A DNA stretch of 64,000 bases from Bin87 sp965208015. GTDB taxonomy: Bacteria; Chloroflexota; Dehalococcoidia; Lucifugimonadales; UBA3495. Under the pieces are notes generated by a model. It did no database searches, was not told the origin of the DNA, and worked only from the letters and a program-made list of their open reading frames with translations. The position numbers were made by a program, and so were the translations under genes. The stretch spans positions 496,001 through 560,000 of the forward strand of contig OZ242308.1 of assembly GCA_965208015.1 (NCBI GenBank), given 5' to 3'. This document shows positions 5,742 through 14,226 of this stretch, piece after piece. Each line of letters begins with the position of its first letter. Position 1 is the first letter of the stretch.

Positions 5742-8615
5742 CTACCCCGCCCGCTCCAGGTTCAGCGCCAGCAGCCGCTCCAGTATCTCCCCGTCCGACA
5801 GGTCCGCCGGCCAGCCGTAGGCGTCGGCCACCGCCACGTCGAGCCGAGCGTGGACGTTGTCCAGCCACGTCGGCCGCTGGTTGTACAGGTTCGTCAGCGT
5901 CCGCCTCCGCAACTCACCCGCGCTGACCCCCTCCGGATTCAGCCAGCCCTCCCGCAGCCGGTTCAACTCCGCCGCCGCGCCGATGGCCTCCCGCTGCGCC
6001 TCCGTCGGACGCGGAAACGGGAACGTCTCAAAGCATGTGGTCGGTGTGTAGCGGGGAGTGACACCCAAGTGAGTGCCTCTGATTAACGACCAAGATTCGT
6101 GGAATTTTGAGTGCAATACGCCCAAGGAGTAATCATCATCGAAAGCGATGGCGATTAGCTGATGATCTGGCAAGACCGTAGAAGACATCCAAACGAACAA
6201 ACGGTGTTTGGATGCCGTTGGGGTAGCGATATAGCGTTCTAAACCATCAAGTGCGCGTCTCATGCCTGGCCGTGGCTCCATGTGCCACCACCAGTTATTG
6301 GCGTACAAGGCTCGCCTGTTGTTGACCCTCATAGGCTTCACATGTGTATTAACGTATTCGAACGGTGCTTCATACAGCATGGCTTGTTCTATAGGCATAT
6401 CGGCGAAGTCGATTATCCACATATCCCTTGAACGGCCAGTTATGTCACGGCCGTTCACCCATCGGTGAACTACGTCCGTGTTCGGTTTCCCGTGTGGATT
6501 CGGGCTGCTGAGCATCGTGCGAGCGAGTTCGTCGGATATGTCGAACGGCCCGCCCTTGGTATCGCCCATGAATGCGATTCCAAGATTGGGGCTCAAGCTT
6601 TTGGCCGCCGTCAGATCGACACCCACTGTGAGACTCGCGTTTATCGCCGGAGTAAGCTGCCCATCAAGTTCGCGCTCAGTCTCGGAGCCATCGTCGAATC
6701 CTACAATCGAAATGCGCACTGCAGCACCTTCGAGAACCCACGGACGATCCGACCACGCCATGAAAATGTCGCCGGTTTCCTTGATGCGCTGCAAAACCCT
6801 GCGGTTGGCGCCGCCCCGTATGCCCTGCGTCGCCAGCAGACCCGCCCGTTTGACCGTCTTCGATGCAATCGCCTGCTGTGCTTTATCGAACCAGTAGCAA
6901 ACCAGGTCCGCTTCGGCCGGCACCCTGCTATCGTACTGCTTGAATAGCGTATCCACGTATTCATCACTCAGTCCGGTGCGGAGCAGCTTGCCGCCCAAAA
7001 ACGGCGGGTTGCCCACGATGAACTCCGCCGCCGGCCACTCCGGTTCCGCCGGATTGTCGGGGTCGCTCAGGTCCAGTATCGCGTCCGTCTGCCGTATCGT
7101 GTCCAGCGGCGTCAGGATCGGACGCTGCGTGTACGGGAACCCGTTGGCCTGGTGCCACTGGATGTAACCGATCCACAGCGCCGTCCGCGCCAGTTCCGCC
7201 GCGTAGTGGTTGATCTCCAGCCCCAGCATCTGGTCCGGCTGCACCCGGGGCGTCAGCCCCAGCCACCCCTGCGCCGCCGCGTAGTCAATGACCTCCTTCT
7301 CCAGGTCCAAAAGCGACCGCAGCGCGATGTACAGGAAGTTCCCGCTCCCGCACGCCGGGTCCAGCACCCGCACCGACGCCAATCGCTCCCGAAACGCCTC
7401 CAGCCGGGCGCGCGCCGGTGAATCGTCAGAAGCAGGATTCACCGGATTTCGGGATTGACGGGATTGGGTGATTGACGCATCGGCGACGCCATCCTGAAAA
7501 TCCTCTAATCCCGAAAATCCTGCTTCAGACGATCCGGATTGCCGCCCATAATCCTGAAAATCCTCCAATCCCGAAAATCCTGCTTCTGACGATTCAATCT
7601 CCCCCCGCGCCGTCTCCCACTCCCGGCGCAGCGGCGTCATCACCACCGGCTCCACCACCAGCTCGATGTCCTCCGCGCCGGTGTAGTGCGCCCCCGTCTG
7701 CGCCCGCTTCGATGCGTCCAGCGCCCGCTCAAACAGCGTCCCGAATATCGACGGCTCGATGTCCCGCCAGTTGCGCTCGCAGGCCTCGCCCAGCCGTTGC
7801 AGGGCGGTGGTGCTCAGCTCCACGGTGTCCGCCTGCCCCGGTTCAATCGATTTGAACAGGTCGCCGTTGAAGTGGGCGATCTCGTCGGCCCCCGAGAACC
7901 CGCCCGTGGCCATCTGCGTGAACAGGCTCCGTATCGCCCGGTCAAAGGTCGCCGGACTGCGGTAGTGCTGCGCCACGATGCGCGTGAACAACCCTTCCGG
8001 CAGCAGCCCGGCGTCCTCCGCGTACAGGCAGAACACCAGTTGGTTCAGATAACGCGCCAGCCGCTCGGGGTCCTCATTCCGCGCCTCCATGTCCACCACG
8101 ATGGACTGGAACACCGCCGCCGTCTCCCGCGTCACCGCGTCCACCGAGCGCAGCCGCTCGCGGAACCGGGCCGGCGCGAAGAACACGTCCCGCAGCAGCT
8201 CCAGCCGCGCCGGCTGCTCGAACTCCCCGATGCCGACGTCGTACCGCGCCGTCTCCATCCCCGGGAAGTTGGTCTGGATCCGTATCGTCTCGAAGGACGA
8301 CACGATCAGCAGCGGCGGCGTCTTCAGGTGCACCTGGTAGCGCAGTAACTGGTCGAAGGCCCCGTCCAGCTGCGCGTCCCGCCCCTTGAACTCCCAGCCG
8401 AAATGCTCCTCGTAGTAGGCATCGGCGAACCCGCCCGGCACGGCCTTCTCGAAGGTGAACGCCTCCGGATCGCCATACCCCGCCGGCGTCGCGTGGCCCA
8501 CCAGCCCGCACAGGTCGTTGAAGAACGACTGCGCCCCCTGCCGCTCGCCAAACCCGGCGTCCCGCCAGCGCGCGACAAACTCCGGCGGCGATATGGTGGG
8601 CATCATCGGCGTCAT
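5742..8615 (-). CDS. MmeI-like (type IIL-type) N6-adenine DNA methyltransferase with in-frame repeat insert
   Basis: About 957 residues. SAM-binding motif I DPACGSGNFLY lies near residue 418 and catalytic motif IV NPPF near 537. The preceding region (NGDLFKSIE..SIFGTLFERALD..GAHYT) matches the helical spacer of MmeI-type proteins and the last third is target recognition. The N-terminal WEFKGR segment may be a PD-(D/E)XK-type remnant, so cleavage activity is possible but unproven. Residues about 342-397 are translated family A repeat, with GSSEAGFSGLEDFQD appearing in duplicate; they fall between the spacer and the methyltransferase core. The reading frame opens at 8753 inside another repeat; ATG 8615 (or 8603) fits the family better. 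No separate endonuclease gene is adjacent. Confidence 0.85.
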   Translation of the reverse strand: MTPMMPTISPPEFVARWRDAGFGERQGAQSFFNDLCGLVGHATPAGYGDPEAFTFEKAVPGGFADAYYEEHFGWEFKGRDAQLDGAFDQLLRYQVHLKTPPLLIVSSFETIRIQTNFPGMETARYDVGIGEFEQPARLELLRDVFFAPARFRERLRSVDAVTRETAAVFQSIVVDMEARNEDPERLARYLNQLVFCLYAEDAGLLPEGLFTRIVAQHYRSPATFDRAIRSLFTQMATGGFSGADEIAHFNGDLFKSIEPGQADTVELSTTALQRLGEACERNWRDIEPSIFGTLFERALDASKRAQTGAHYTGAEDIELVVEPVVMTPLRREWETARGEIESSEAGFSGLEDFQDYGRQSGSSEAGFSGLEDFQDGVADASITQSRQSRNPVNPASDDSPARARLEAFRERLASVRVLDPACGSGNFLYIALRSLLDLEKEVIDYAAAQGWLGLTPRVQPDQMLGLEINHYAAELARTALWIGYIQWHQANGFPYTQRPILTPLDTIRQTDAILDLSDPDNPAEPEWPAAEFIVGNPPFLGGKLLRTGLSDEYVDTLFKQYDSRVPAEADLVCYWFDKAQQAIASKTVKRAGLLATQGIRGGANRRVLQRIKETGDIFMAWSDRPWVLEGAAVRISIVGFDDGSETERELDGQLTPAINASLTVGVDLTAAKSLSPNLGIAFMGDTKGGPFDISDELARTMLSSPNPHGKPNTDVVHRWVNGRDITGRSRDMWIIDFADMPIEQAMLYEAPFEYVNTHVKPMRVNNRRALYANNWWWHMEPRPGMRRALDGLERYIATPTASKHRLFVWMSSTVLPDHQLIAIAFDDDYSLGVLHSKFHESWSLIRGTHLGVTPRYTPTTCFETFPFPRPTEAQREAIGAAAELNRLREGWLNPEGVSAGELRRRTLTNLYNQRPTWLDNVHARLDVAVADAYGWPADLSDGEILERLLALNLERAG
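7425..7590. repeat. Family A repeat inside the methyltransferase gene, with an extra right arm
   Basis: A full unit (7425-7530) followed by a second copy of the right arm (7550-7590). The whole 166-nt stretch remains open in the gene's frame and encodes two near-identical peptides plus a linker. Removing it joins GEIES to DDSPARARL without a frame change, which supports in-frame insertion. Confidence 0.85.
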
Positions 8616-8733
8616 ACTTTTGTCATTGCGAGCTGATCCCCTTCTGTCATTGCGACCCCGCACTTGATGCGGGGGCGGCAATCTCGCCGCCACGCGATGC
8701 TTGCCCACGTATACCAGTTTGCAGCAGGAGATC
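8616..8733. repeat. Family C repeats with nested palindrome
   Basis: Upstream of the methyltransferase. Two GTCATTGCGA-type repeats are present; the second has its centre replaced by CCCCGCA-CTTGA-TGCGGGG (8652-8670) before GGCAATCTCG resumes. No gene is visible. Confidence 0.6.
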
Positions 8734-8843
8734 GTCAGAAGCAGGATTTTCAAGATTTGAGGATCATCAGGATTGCATCCGTTCCGTGATGGAGATCTCC
8801 TAATCCTGCTAAATCATAAAATCCCGTAAATCCTGATTCTGAC
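8734..8843. repeat. Family A palindromic repeat
   Basis: Full copy, GTCAGAAGCAGGATTTTC to AAATCCTGATTCTGAC, between the methyltransferase and the parE-type toxin gene. Its translation (KILLLTIS) produces the spurious N-terminal extension of the methyltransferase reading frame. Confidence 0.85.
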
Positions 8844-8886
8844 AATTTACGGGGATAGTGGTCTCGTCGTGGATGTTCACGGCGCG

Positions 8887-9147
8887 CTACCGGCGACGAT
8901 ACGACTCGCGACGATGGGCCACCCGAACCACCAGGATGACCAGCTCGTCGTCCAGCAGCTCGTACAGGATGCGGTAATCGCCCACCCGCTGGCGTCGCAG
9001 CCCCCGCAACCCGCCTTTCAACGGGCTGCCGGCCAACGGTTGTTCCCCCAACGCATCGATGGCCGCAATGACCCGTTCCCTGGCGTCCCGGGGCAGCTGC
9101 GCGATCTCCCGCCGGGCGCTGCCCTTAATCCGTATCGAGTAGCTCAC
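8887..9147 (-). CDS. RelE/ParE-type toxin
   Basis: 86 residues from GTG 9147: SYSIRIKGSARREIAQLP, then a helical region with LKGGLRGLRRQRVGDYRILYEL and an ILVVRVAHRRESYRR end. This is the compact RelE/ParE fold with the usual R-x-G-D-Y-R-x-x-Y core and His-Arg C-terminus. Its start lies 23 nt inside the antitoxin gene, giving translational coupling. RelE-like members cleave mRNA on the ribosome and ParE-like members poison gyrase; sequence alone does not separate them here. Confidence 0.85.
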   Translation of the reverse strand: MSYSIRIKGSARREIAQLPRDARERVIAAIDALGEQPLAGSPLKGGLRGLRRQRVGDYRILYELLDDELVILVVRVAHRRESYRRR

Positions 9148-9346
9148 GCCTGACCTCATCCCAGTCCAGCACCGGGTCTGCGGGATCCCGGAGCCGCTCC
9201 AGGGCAACGGTCAGGTCGTCGAAGTCTTCCAGGTAGCTTTCCAGAGCCTGGCGTATCACCTCGGCGCGGCTGCGATTGAGCGCCGCCGCCGCATTGTCCA
9301 GGGCCTCGGCCACTTCATCGGGTACGCGGGCGGTGATCTGCGCCAT
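9125..9346 (-). CDS. Ribbon-helix-helix antitoxin (ParD/CopG-like)
   Basis: 73 residues from ATG 9346: MAQITARVPDEVAEALDNAA is a ribbon-helix-helix strand-helix, followed by LNRSRAEVIRQALESYLEDF and an acidic tail that would neutralise the toxin. GAGGTG precedes the start; an in-frame ATG at 9409 lies upstream across the operator and is rejected. It overlaps the toxin gene by 23 nt. Confidence 0.85.
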   Translation of the reverse strand: MAQITARVPDEVAEALDNAAAALNRSRAEVIRQALESYLEDFDDLTVALERLRDPADPVLDWDEVRRELLDTD

Positions 9347-9379
9347 TTTCAGCACCTCGGGGCGTGGTGATTCATTGAT

Positions 9380-9394
9380 GATGTCAATGACATC
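9380..9394. promoter_or_regulatory. Palindromic operator upstream of the ParD/RelE pair
   Basis: GATGTCA-A-TGACATC, a perfect 7-1-7 dyad about 34 nt upstream of the antitoxin start. Its centre overlaps a minus-strand TTGACA. Ribbon-helix-helix antitoxins typically autorepress through such sites. Confidence 0.6.
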
Positions 9395-9481
9395 GGATGC
9401 AATCACCATAGCCCAACGCGGCGGCCGTCGTCAACGCCGTGTCAGACCTCATGCGTACCCAGTTTCGCAAGTAATCACAAT

Positions 9482-9580
9482 GGGATCTTCAAGATTTAGC
9501 GACTGTCAGGATGAAACCGCTCTATGATGGTGCTCTCCCAATCCTGCCAATCATAAAATCCCGAAAATCATGCTTCTGAC
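9482..9580. repeat. Family A repeat with degraded left arm
   Basis: The right arm (AAATCATGCTTCTGAC) is intact but the left GTCAGAA arm is missing; only GGATCTTCAAGATT remains. Confidence 0.7.
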
Positions 9581-9619
9581 AGTTTGCGAAGGCGGTTACA
9601 CATGAGGTTCCCCCAGACA

Positions 9620-9648
9620 TTGACTGCCGAGACTTCGCCCCATAGCAT
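9620..9648 (+). promoter_or_regulatory. Candidate promoter of the HEPN operon
   Basis: TTGACT (9620-9625), 17-nt spacer, TAGCAT (9643-9648), 34 nt before the ATG of the first gene. Confidence 0.5.
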
Positions 9649-9681
9649 CAAAACCGAGACCATCACCACGCGAGGCCCCAG

Positions 9682-10014
9682 ATGCCCATCACCCAACAGG
9701 AAATAGACACCATCAAGAGAATAATTCTCGACGGGGCGAGAACCCACTTCCCGCCTTCTGTCCAGTTCCACGACGCCGAGGTCGCTGTCCTCCTGAACGC
9801 TGACGAGGAGGAGTTCTTCCACGTGCGACTCCTGTACTCCGCCCCAAGCCCCGTGCTCGACGGTTACCTGATGGGCACCTTGTTCCGGGTCACCGACGAG
9901 CCCATCCGCGCCGCCGGAATCACCACGTACGCCTTGGTCACCTACACCGATATCAATGATCCCGCCTGGCCGCTATGCCGCAAGTCGCCCACTCCGTCAG
10001 CGCCGGCGTCATGA
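9682..10014 (+). CDS. Hypothetical protein paired with a HEPN protein
   Basis: 110 residues, no recognised family. It has an N-terminal helix (ITQQEIDTIKRIILDGARTHF) and then alternating strands (AEVAVLLNADEEEFFHVRLLYSA, YLMGTLFRVTDEPIRAAGITTYALVTYTD), suggesting a small alpha-beta fold. Its stop overlaps the HEPN start by 4 nt (ATGA at 10011), the coupling usual in toxin-antitoxin pairs, so it may be the HEPN partner. It is not a nucleotidyltransferase (no GSxxxG motif). Confidence 0.7.
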   Translation: MPITQQEIDTIKRIILDGARTHFPPSVQFHDAEVAVLLNADEEEFFHVRLLYSAPSPVLDGYLMGTLFRVTDEPIRAAGITTYALVTYTDINDPAWPLCRKSPTPSAPAS

Positions 10015-10478
10015 TCGACCCACAAGAACTCATCGACACCTGCCGCAAACTGGTTCCGGCGACGGCAACCCCACCGCCTTCCCAGGCGGATCTGCGCCGC
10101 GCGGTCAGCACGGCTTACTATGCCGTATTCCACACCTTGGCAGCGTCCAACGCCGAGCTGATTGCCGGCCAACCGCAATCTAGCGTTTCGGCCTATGCGT
10201 GGGAACGGGTCTATCGCCGCTTGGACCACGGCAGGGCCCGGAACAACCTACGGTCCATCCTGAACCTCCTTTCCCCAGGCGGAGAATACTTTGCCCGTAC
10301 CTTTATCAACTTGCAGAACCTCCGCCAGGAAGCCGATTATGACCCCAACTTCGCGATCTCCCCTTCAGACACCGCCAACGTCATTGCCGAGGCCGAAACT
10401 GCCATCAGGAACTTCGCCCGGCTATCCCTAGAGGAACGAAGACTCCTGGTAGCACAGTCGATGTTCGACCGGCGCTGA
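10011..10478 (+). CDS. HEPN-domain protein
   Basis: 155 residues, all helical. RRAVSTAYYAVFHTLAASNAEL is the helix characteristic of HEPN proteins, followed by further helices in the expected spacing. HEPN proteins often are RNases in toxin-antitoxin or defence systems, but the catalytic R-x4-6-H motif is not obvious here, so activity is uncertain. ATG 10011 (rather than 9975) is chosen because of the ATGA overlap with the upstream gene. Confidence 0.75.
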   Translation: MIDPQELIDTCRKLVPATATPPPSQADLRRAVSTAYYAVFHTLAASNAELIAGQPQSSVSAYAWERVYRRLDHGRARNNLRSILNLLSPGGEYFARTFINLQNLRQEADYDPNFAISPSDTANVIAEAETAIRNFARLSLEERRLLVAQSMFDRR

Positions 10479-10620
10479 CCCACGCCGCCTCTTGTCATTG
10501 CGAGCGCAGCGCGGCAATCTCGCCGCCACGCGAAACTCACCCACGCGTACCCGTTCCCTCGCCGGAAAATCCTGTCCATCCCGTTCATCCTGTGTATCCT
10601 GTAAAAACCACCTCCCGCCC
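10479..10620. repeat. Families C and D in the gap before the MetE-like gene
   Basis: A family C copy (about 10491-10523) and a family D copy (about 10570-10605, CCTGTCCATCCCGTTCATCC). No coding sequence seen. Confidence 0.6.
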
Positions 10621-10648
10621 CTGACATCGCCCTCCCATCGTCTACAAT
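10621..10648 (+). promoter_or_regulatory. Candidate promoter of the MetE-like gene
   Basis: CTGACA (10621-10626), 16 nt, TACAAT (10643-10648), 34 nt before ATG 10682. No riboswitch structure was recognised in the short leader. Confidence 0.45.
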
Positions 10649-10681
10649 TGCACCTATCATCACCGCGTTTACGGAGGGACC

Positions 10682-11827
10682 ATGAAACGCAGCGAGTCCA
10701 GGATTCTCACTACCCACACCGGCAGCCTGCCCCGGTCGCCCGAGCTCCAGGACCTGCTGCGTCTGCGCGAAGACCAACAGGACTTCGACGAGACCGTGTT
10801 CCACGCCGGCGTCCGCGACGCCGTGGGCGACATCCTCGACCGCCAGCAGAACGCCGGCATCGATGTGGTCAACGACGGTGAGCAGGGCCGTTCCCAGTAC
10901 GCCACTTACGTCAAGGAGCGGCTCACCGGCTTTGAGGGCGAGCGCGCCGTGCGCTCCCACACCCGCCTGGACGACGCCGATTTCCCCGAGTTCGCCGCCA
11001 CGCAGACCCACATGTCCTCGCGGAACATGCCCCAGCCGGCCTGCACCGGCCCTATCGCCTGGAAGGACTGGCCGGCCGTGGAGCGCGACATCGCCAACCT
11101 GCGGGAGATGGCCGCCGGCCGGGACGTGGAAGAAGTCTTCATGACCGCCGCCTCCCCGGGCGTCATCGCCAACTTCCTGCCCAACGAGCACTACCCCACC
11201 GAGGAGGAGTACCTCTACGCCCTGGCCGAGGTCATGAAGGACGAGTACAACGCCATCGCCGACGCCGGCCTCATCCTGCAACTGGACTGTCCCGACCTGG
11301 CCATGACCCGCGTCTCCCAGTTCTCCCACCTCTCCGTCGACGAGTTCACCAAGATCGTCGAGATGCACGTCGAGGTCATCAACTACGCCCTGCAGGGCAT
11401 CGACCCGGAGCGTATGCGCCTACACGTCTGCTGGGGCAACACCGAGGGGCCGCACCACCACGACGTGCCCCTGCGGGAAATCGTGGACATCGTGCTCCGG
11501 GCGCGTCCATTGGGCCTCTCCATCGAGGGCGCAAATCCCCGCCACGGCCACGAGTGGAAGGTCTGGCAGGACATCGCCCTGCCCGACGGCAAGGTGCTCA
11601 TCCCCGGCGTGCTGGACACCACCACCAACTTCATCGAGCACCCCGAGTTCATCGCCCAGCGCATCCTGAACTACGCCAACGTGGTGGGCCGCGAAAACGT
11701 CATCGCCGGCAGCGACTGCGGGTTCGGCACCTCCGCCTGGGGCCGCAAGGTCGAGACCAACATCGCCTGGGCCAAGCTGGCCGCCATGGCCGAGGGCGCG
11801 CGCCTGGCCTCCAGCGAACTCTGGTAA
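10682..11827 (+). CDS. Cobalamin-independent methionine synthase II family protein
   Basis: 381 residues, corresponding to the C-terminal catalytic barrel of MetE. It begins RILTTHTGSLPRSPEL and has DVVNDGEQGR, LQLDCPDLAMTR, RLHVCWGNTEGPHHHD and VIAGSDCGFGT, giving candidate Zn ligands His, Cys (VCWGN) and the terminal Cys (SDCGFG). Stand-alone proteins of this type usually are not true folate-dependent MetE and act on unknown methyl donors or in degradation. GGAGGG sits just before the ATG. Confidence 0.85.
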   Translation: MKRSESRILTTHTGSLPRSPELQDLLRLREDQQDFDETVFHAGVRDAVGDILDRQQNAGIDVVNDGEQGRSQYATYVKERLTGFEGERAVRSHTRLDDADFPEFAATQTHMSSRNMPQPACTGPIAWKDWPAVERDIANLREMAAGRDVEEVFMTAASPGVIANFLPNEHYPTEEEYLYALAEVMKDEYNAIADAGLILQLDCPDLAMTRVSQFSHLSVDEFTKIVEMHVEVINYALQGIDPERMRLHVCWGNTEGPHHHDVPLREIVDIVLRARPLGLSIEGANPRHGHEWKVWQDIALPDGKVLIPGVLDTTTNFIEHPEFIAQRILNYANVVGRENVIAGSDCGFGTSAWGRKVETNIAWAKLAAMAEGARLASSELW

Positions 11828-11907
11828 CATTTGCTGGCTCGGCTGCCGCCGCCGTCCCCCTGTCATTGTGGGACGCGAGTGCCGTGGCAATCTGGTTATG
11901 GCTCAAG

Positions 11908-11947
11908 CCGGACCCCTCACGGCGCCACCTCGTACTCCACCTGCGTT
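11908..11947 (-). pseudogene. Orphan copy of the lipoprotein gene 3' end
   Basis: About 40 nt, nearly identical to 12598-12637, encoding QVEYEVAP-stop as in the lipoprotein gene that ends at 12609. With the nadB fragment at 12555 it marks a decayed tandem duplication. Confidence 0.65.
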
Positions 11948-11982
11948 ACAATGATGGCACTTGACTCTTTCGAGGCCGGATC

Positions 11983-12321
11983 ATGCCGGACGCCGCTCGG
12001 GAATCCATCCACGTGTTCCACATTGACGCCCAGGGTGTCACTGATTACTCCATCGCTTTGACGTGCACCTACATGCTCGAAGCGGCCCAATGGGTCGGCG
12101 TGTGTGCTGAACTTGGCACGTCGGCCTTTGCCGACACCATTGAGCAGGCGCGCGCTGAGCTGCAGGAGGCCGTCCAGCTCCAACTCAACGAGGTTGAGCG
12201 TCTCACCGATGTACGCGACTACCTGGCCGAATGCGAAGTGACCGTGTTCCCAGTGGATCAACGCGAATCGGCAGGGTTTGCCGTCGCCGCCGGCAGTCGC
12301 CTTGAATATATCGGGACGTGA
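11983..12321 (+). CDS. hicB: HicB-like antitoxin
   Basis: 112 residues. WVGVCAELGTSAFADTIEQARAELQEAVQLQLNEVE is the HicB partial RNase H-like fold (strand, then the helix that follows A-x-T-x-E-x-A). No clear C-terminal DNA-binding domain is seen. It is followed by the overlapping HicA gene. Confidence 0.8.
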   Translation: MPDAARESIHVFHIDAQGVTDYSIALTCTYMLEAAQWVGVCAELGTSAFADTIEQARAELQEAVQLQLNEVERLTDVRDYLAECEVTVFPVDQRESAGFAVAAGSRLEYIGT

Positions 12322-12541
12322 CCTGATGCGCCTTCTGGAAGGCGACGGGTGGACCCGTGGGCGGCGCACTAATCACGGGGTGTTCTTCTCCAAGCAGTTA
12401 GCCGGGGAACGCCGGCCGCGTTTCACCGTCATTCCCGACAAGTCTGCGCCTCTGCCCAACGGAACCCTGGCTGCCATCCTTGGACCCAAACAGACCGGCA
12501 TCGGCAGGGCCGGCCTGCAAGCCCTGCTGGACGCTCAATAA
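12302..12541 (+). CDS. hicA: HicA-like mRNA interferase toxin
   Basis: About 79 residues. ISGRDLMRLLEGDGWTRGRRTNHGVFFSK is the HicA double-stranded-RNA-binding-like fold with the catalytic His in TNHGVFF, followed by RFTVIPDKSAPLPNGTLAAIL. No in-frame ATG precedes the domain; TTG 12302, overlapping hicB by 20 nt, is the likeliest start (TTG 12278 is an alternative). HicA cleaves mRNA and is neutralised by HicB. Confidence 0.8.
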   Translation: MNISGRDLMRLLEGDGWTRGRRTNHGVFFSKQLAGERRPRFTVIPDKSAPLPNGTLAAILGPKQTGIGRAGLQALLDAQ

Positions 12542-12554
12542 TCGTTAGCTTCCC

Positions 12555-12591
12555 TACCCCCGCAGCACAATGTGTCGCCGCCACTCCTCCG
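12555..12591 (-). pseudogene. Orphan copy of the nadB 3' end
   Basis: 37 nt matching 14228-14264, with the codons for EEWRRHIVLRG-stop. It sits immediately beyond the lipoprotein gene, repeating the order nadB end then lipoprotein end found in the intact copies. Confidence 0.65.
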
Positions 12592-12608
12592 CCGCGCGCC
12601 CGGACCCC

Positions 12609-14189
12609 TCACGGCGTCACCTCGTACTCCACCTGCGCCACCTTCCGGTCCCCGTCGTACACCATCACCCCGTATCTGCCCGCGGCCCATTTCCGCCCCG
12701 GGCTGTATCCGATACTGACCCTCCACCACCCGCTAGTACGCGACCCTTTGAACGTGTGGGTGACCACCCGTCTGTGGAAGAGCATCCCGTCCTCATAGTA
12801 CTGCACGTAAGTCAGGAGAATCACCTTGTCAGCCTCCGTGATCGACAGCCCGAACTTCAAGTACAGGTAAGCCCATCCGTCAATCTCTTCCAGCTCGGCA
12901 AGGGTCAGCCGGCTTGCCCGAGAGCTCAGTGCCACCGGCCATTCTTGGTCCAGTGATATGAAAGCGTCCTCGATCCGTCCCTTGGTGCTGGGAAGGATAT
13001 AGTCAACCGATCCGTCATCCAGGTGGCTCAGGTCGTATGGCTCCGTCCCGTGGTACCAGCGGTTGATCACCGTATCCACCGCCGCGACCATCTCCGGCCC
13101 TGCGTCCTTCTTGAACGCCGCCGCCACTTCGGTGATGCCGCCGTAGATACTCCGGCCCTTTATCGCCCGGTACAGGTTGCGGAACCCCGCCTGGAACTGA
13201 TCCCGTCCCAGCGTCCGGTACAGGTCCAGGAACAGCCGCTCTCCCAGCGAGTAGTTGCAGCCGAACTCCGCCCAGTAGCTGCCGCCCGGATTGCCCGGGT
13301 TCGCCCGGTCCAGCTCGCCCAGGTTGTCATAATAGGCGCATGGACGATGGTCCGCTGCCAGCGGTGCGCCGGTGCGCGCGTTCCCTACGATGAACTCCAT
13401 GAACGTCGCTGCCCCTTCGTTGATCCATCTCTCGTCCCCTCTCCAGTAGTAGTGGGCGATCTCGTGAGCGGTCAGACTGGGCAACCGCGTGGCTTCCCGG
13501 CTGCCGTCGTCCACGTCGTACTTGGCCCGCTGCGCGATCACGTGCCCGAAGTTGGTTCCCGCCGAACCTTCGGGGGCGTGCACCGCGTCCTTGAACAGTA
13601 TCCCCACGTACCGCACCGGGAACGGCTCCCCCATGAATTCCTCGATGGTCCGCACTGAGTGTTCGAGGATGTCCATGCTGCGGGCCGCCCCCGGCTTGCT
13701 CCGCTGTATGGTCAGTTGCATCTCGCCCGACAACGGCAGTTGGACGTTTCGTTGCTCCGTCCCCGGCCCCACCGTCGGACGCGGCGTGGGTGTGGGTGTT
13801 GGCTCCGGCGTGGGCGTCGCGGTCGGCCGCGGAGTGGAAGTGGGACGGCGCGTCGCCGTCGGACGCGGCGTAAAAGTGGGGCGAGGTGTCGCCGTTGGCT
13901 CCGGCGTGGCTGTGGCCGCAGGAGCCGGCGTAGCTGTGGACGTTGGCGCTGGCGTCGCCGTCGGTTCCGGCATTGCCGTTGCGGTTGGCGCTGGCACGGT
14001 TGGGGTCGCCGTTGGCGCCGGCGTGTCCGTGGGCGCGGCTTCGGTCGCCGCGGATGGTAGTATCGCGATTGCCGTAGCCGTCGGAGTGGAATTGATGGCT
14101 GGCGCGGCGGGATCGTCACCACCGCACGCCAGCATCGCCAGGGCTATCGCAGCCATCGCGGCTATGCCGCATATCCGGTGCCAGCCCAC
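12609..14189 (-). CDS. Lipoprotein with Pro/Thr-rich stalk and HExxH metallopeptidase-like domain
   Basis: 526 residues. An N-terminal signal with lipobox (LAMLACGG, Cys about 22) is followed by a roughly 120-residue PTATP/TPRPT low-complexity stalk, as in surface-anchored proteins. The globular part has HEIAHYYWRGDERWINEGAATFMEF: HExxH plus the downstream WxNEG glutamate, the gluzincin (M1-like) zinc arrangement. A C-terminal beta-rich domain (ISLDQEWPVAL..) follows. A secreted zinc peptidase is inferred; the substrate is unknown. Divergent extra copies of its 3' end occur at 11908. Confidence 0.75.
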   Translation of the reverse strand: MGWHRICGIAAMAAIALAMLACGGDDPAAPAINSTPTATAIAILPSAATEAAPTDTPAPTATPTVPAPTATAMPEPTATPAPTSTATPAPAATATPEPTATPRPTFTPRPTATRRPTSTPRPTATPTPEPTPTPTPRPTVGPGTEQRNVQLPLSGEMQLTIQRSKPGAARSMDILEHSVRTIEEFMGEPFPVRYVGILFKDAVHAPEGSAGTNFGHVIAQRAKYDVDDGSREATRLPSLTAHEIAHYYWRGDERWINEGAATFMEFIVGNARTGAPLAADHRPCAYYDNLGELDRANPGNPGGSYWAEFGCNYSLGERLFLDLYRTLGRDQFQAGFRNLYRAIKGRSIYGGITEVAAAFKKDAGPEMVAAVDTVINRWYHGTEPYDLSHLDDGSVDYILPSTKGRIEDAFISLDQEWPVALSSRASRLTLAELEEIDGWAYLYLKFGLSITEADKVILLTYVQYYEDGMLFHRRVVTHTFKGSRTSGWWRVSIGYSPGRKWAAGRYGVMVYDGDRKVAQVEYEVTP

Positions 14190-14226
14190 CTTGTTTCCTC
14201 CTTGCCGCAGTCGGTGGCCTGCCTTC

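Noticed and set aside
8616..8753. N-terminal extension of the large methyltransferase (KILLLTISCC...)
   Set aside because: It is translation of family A and C repeats upstream of the gene and matches nothing in the protein family.
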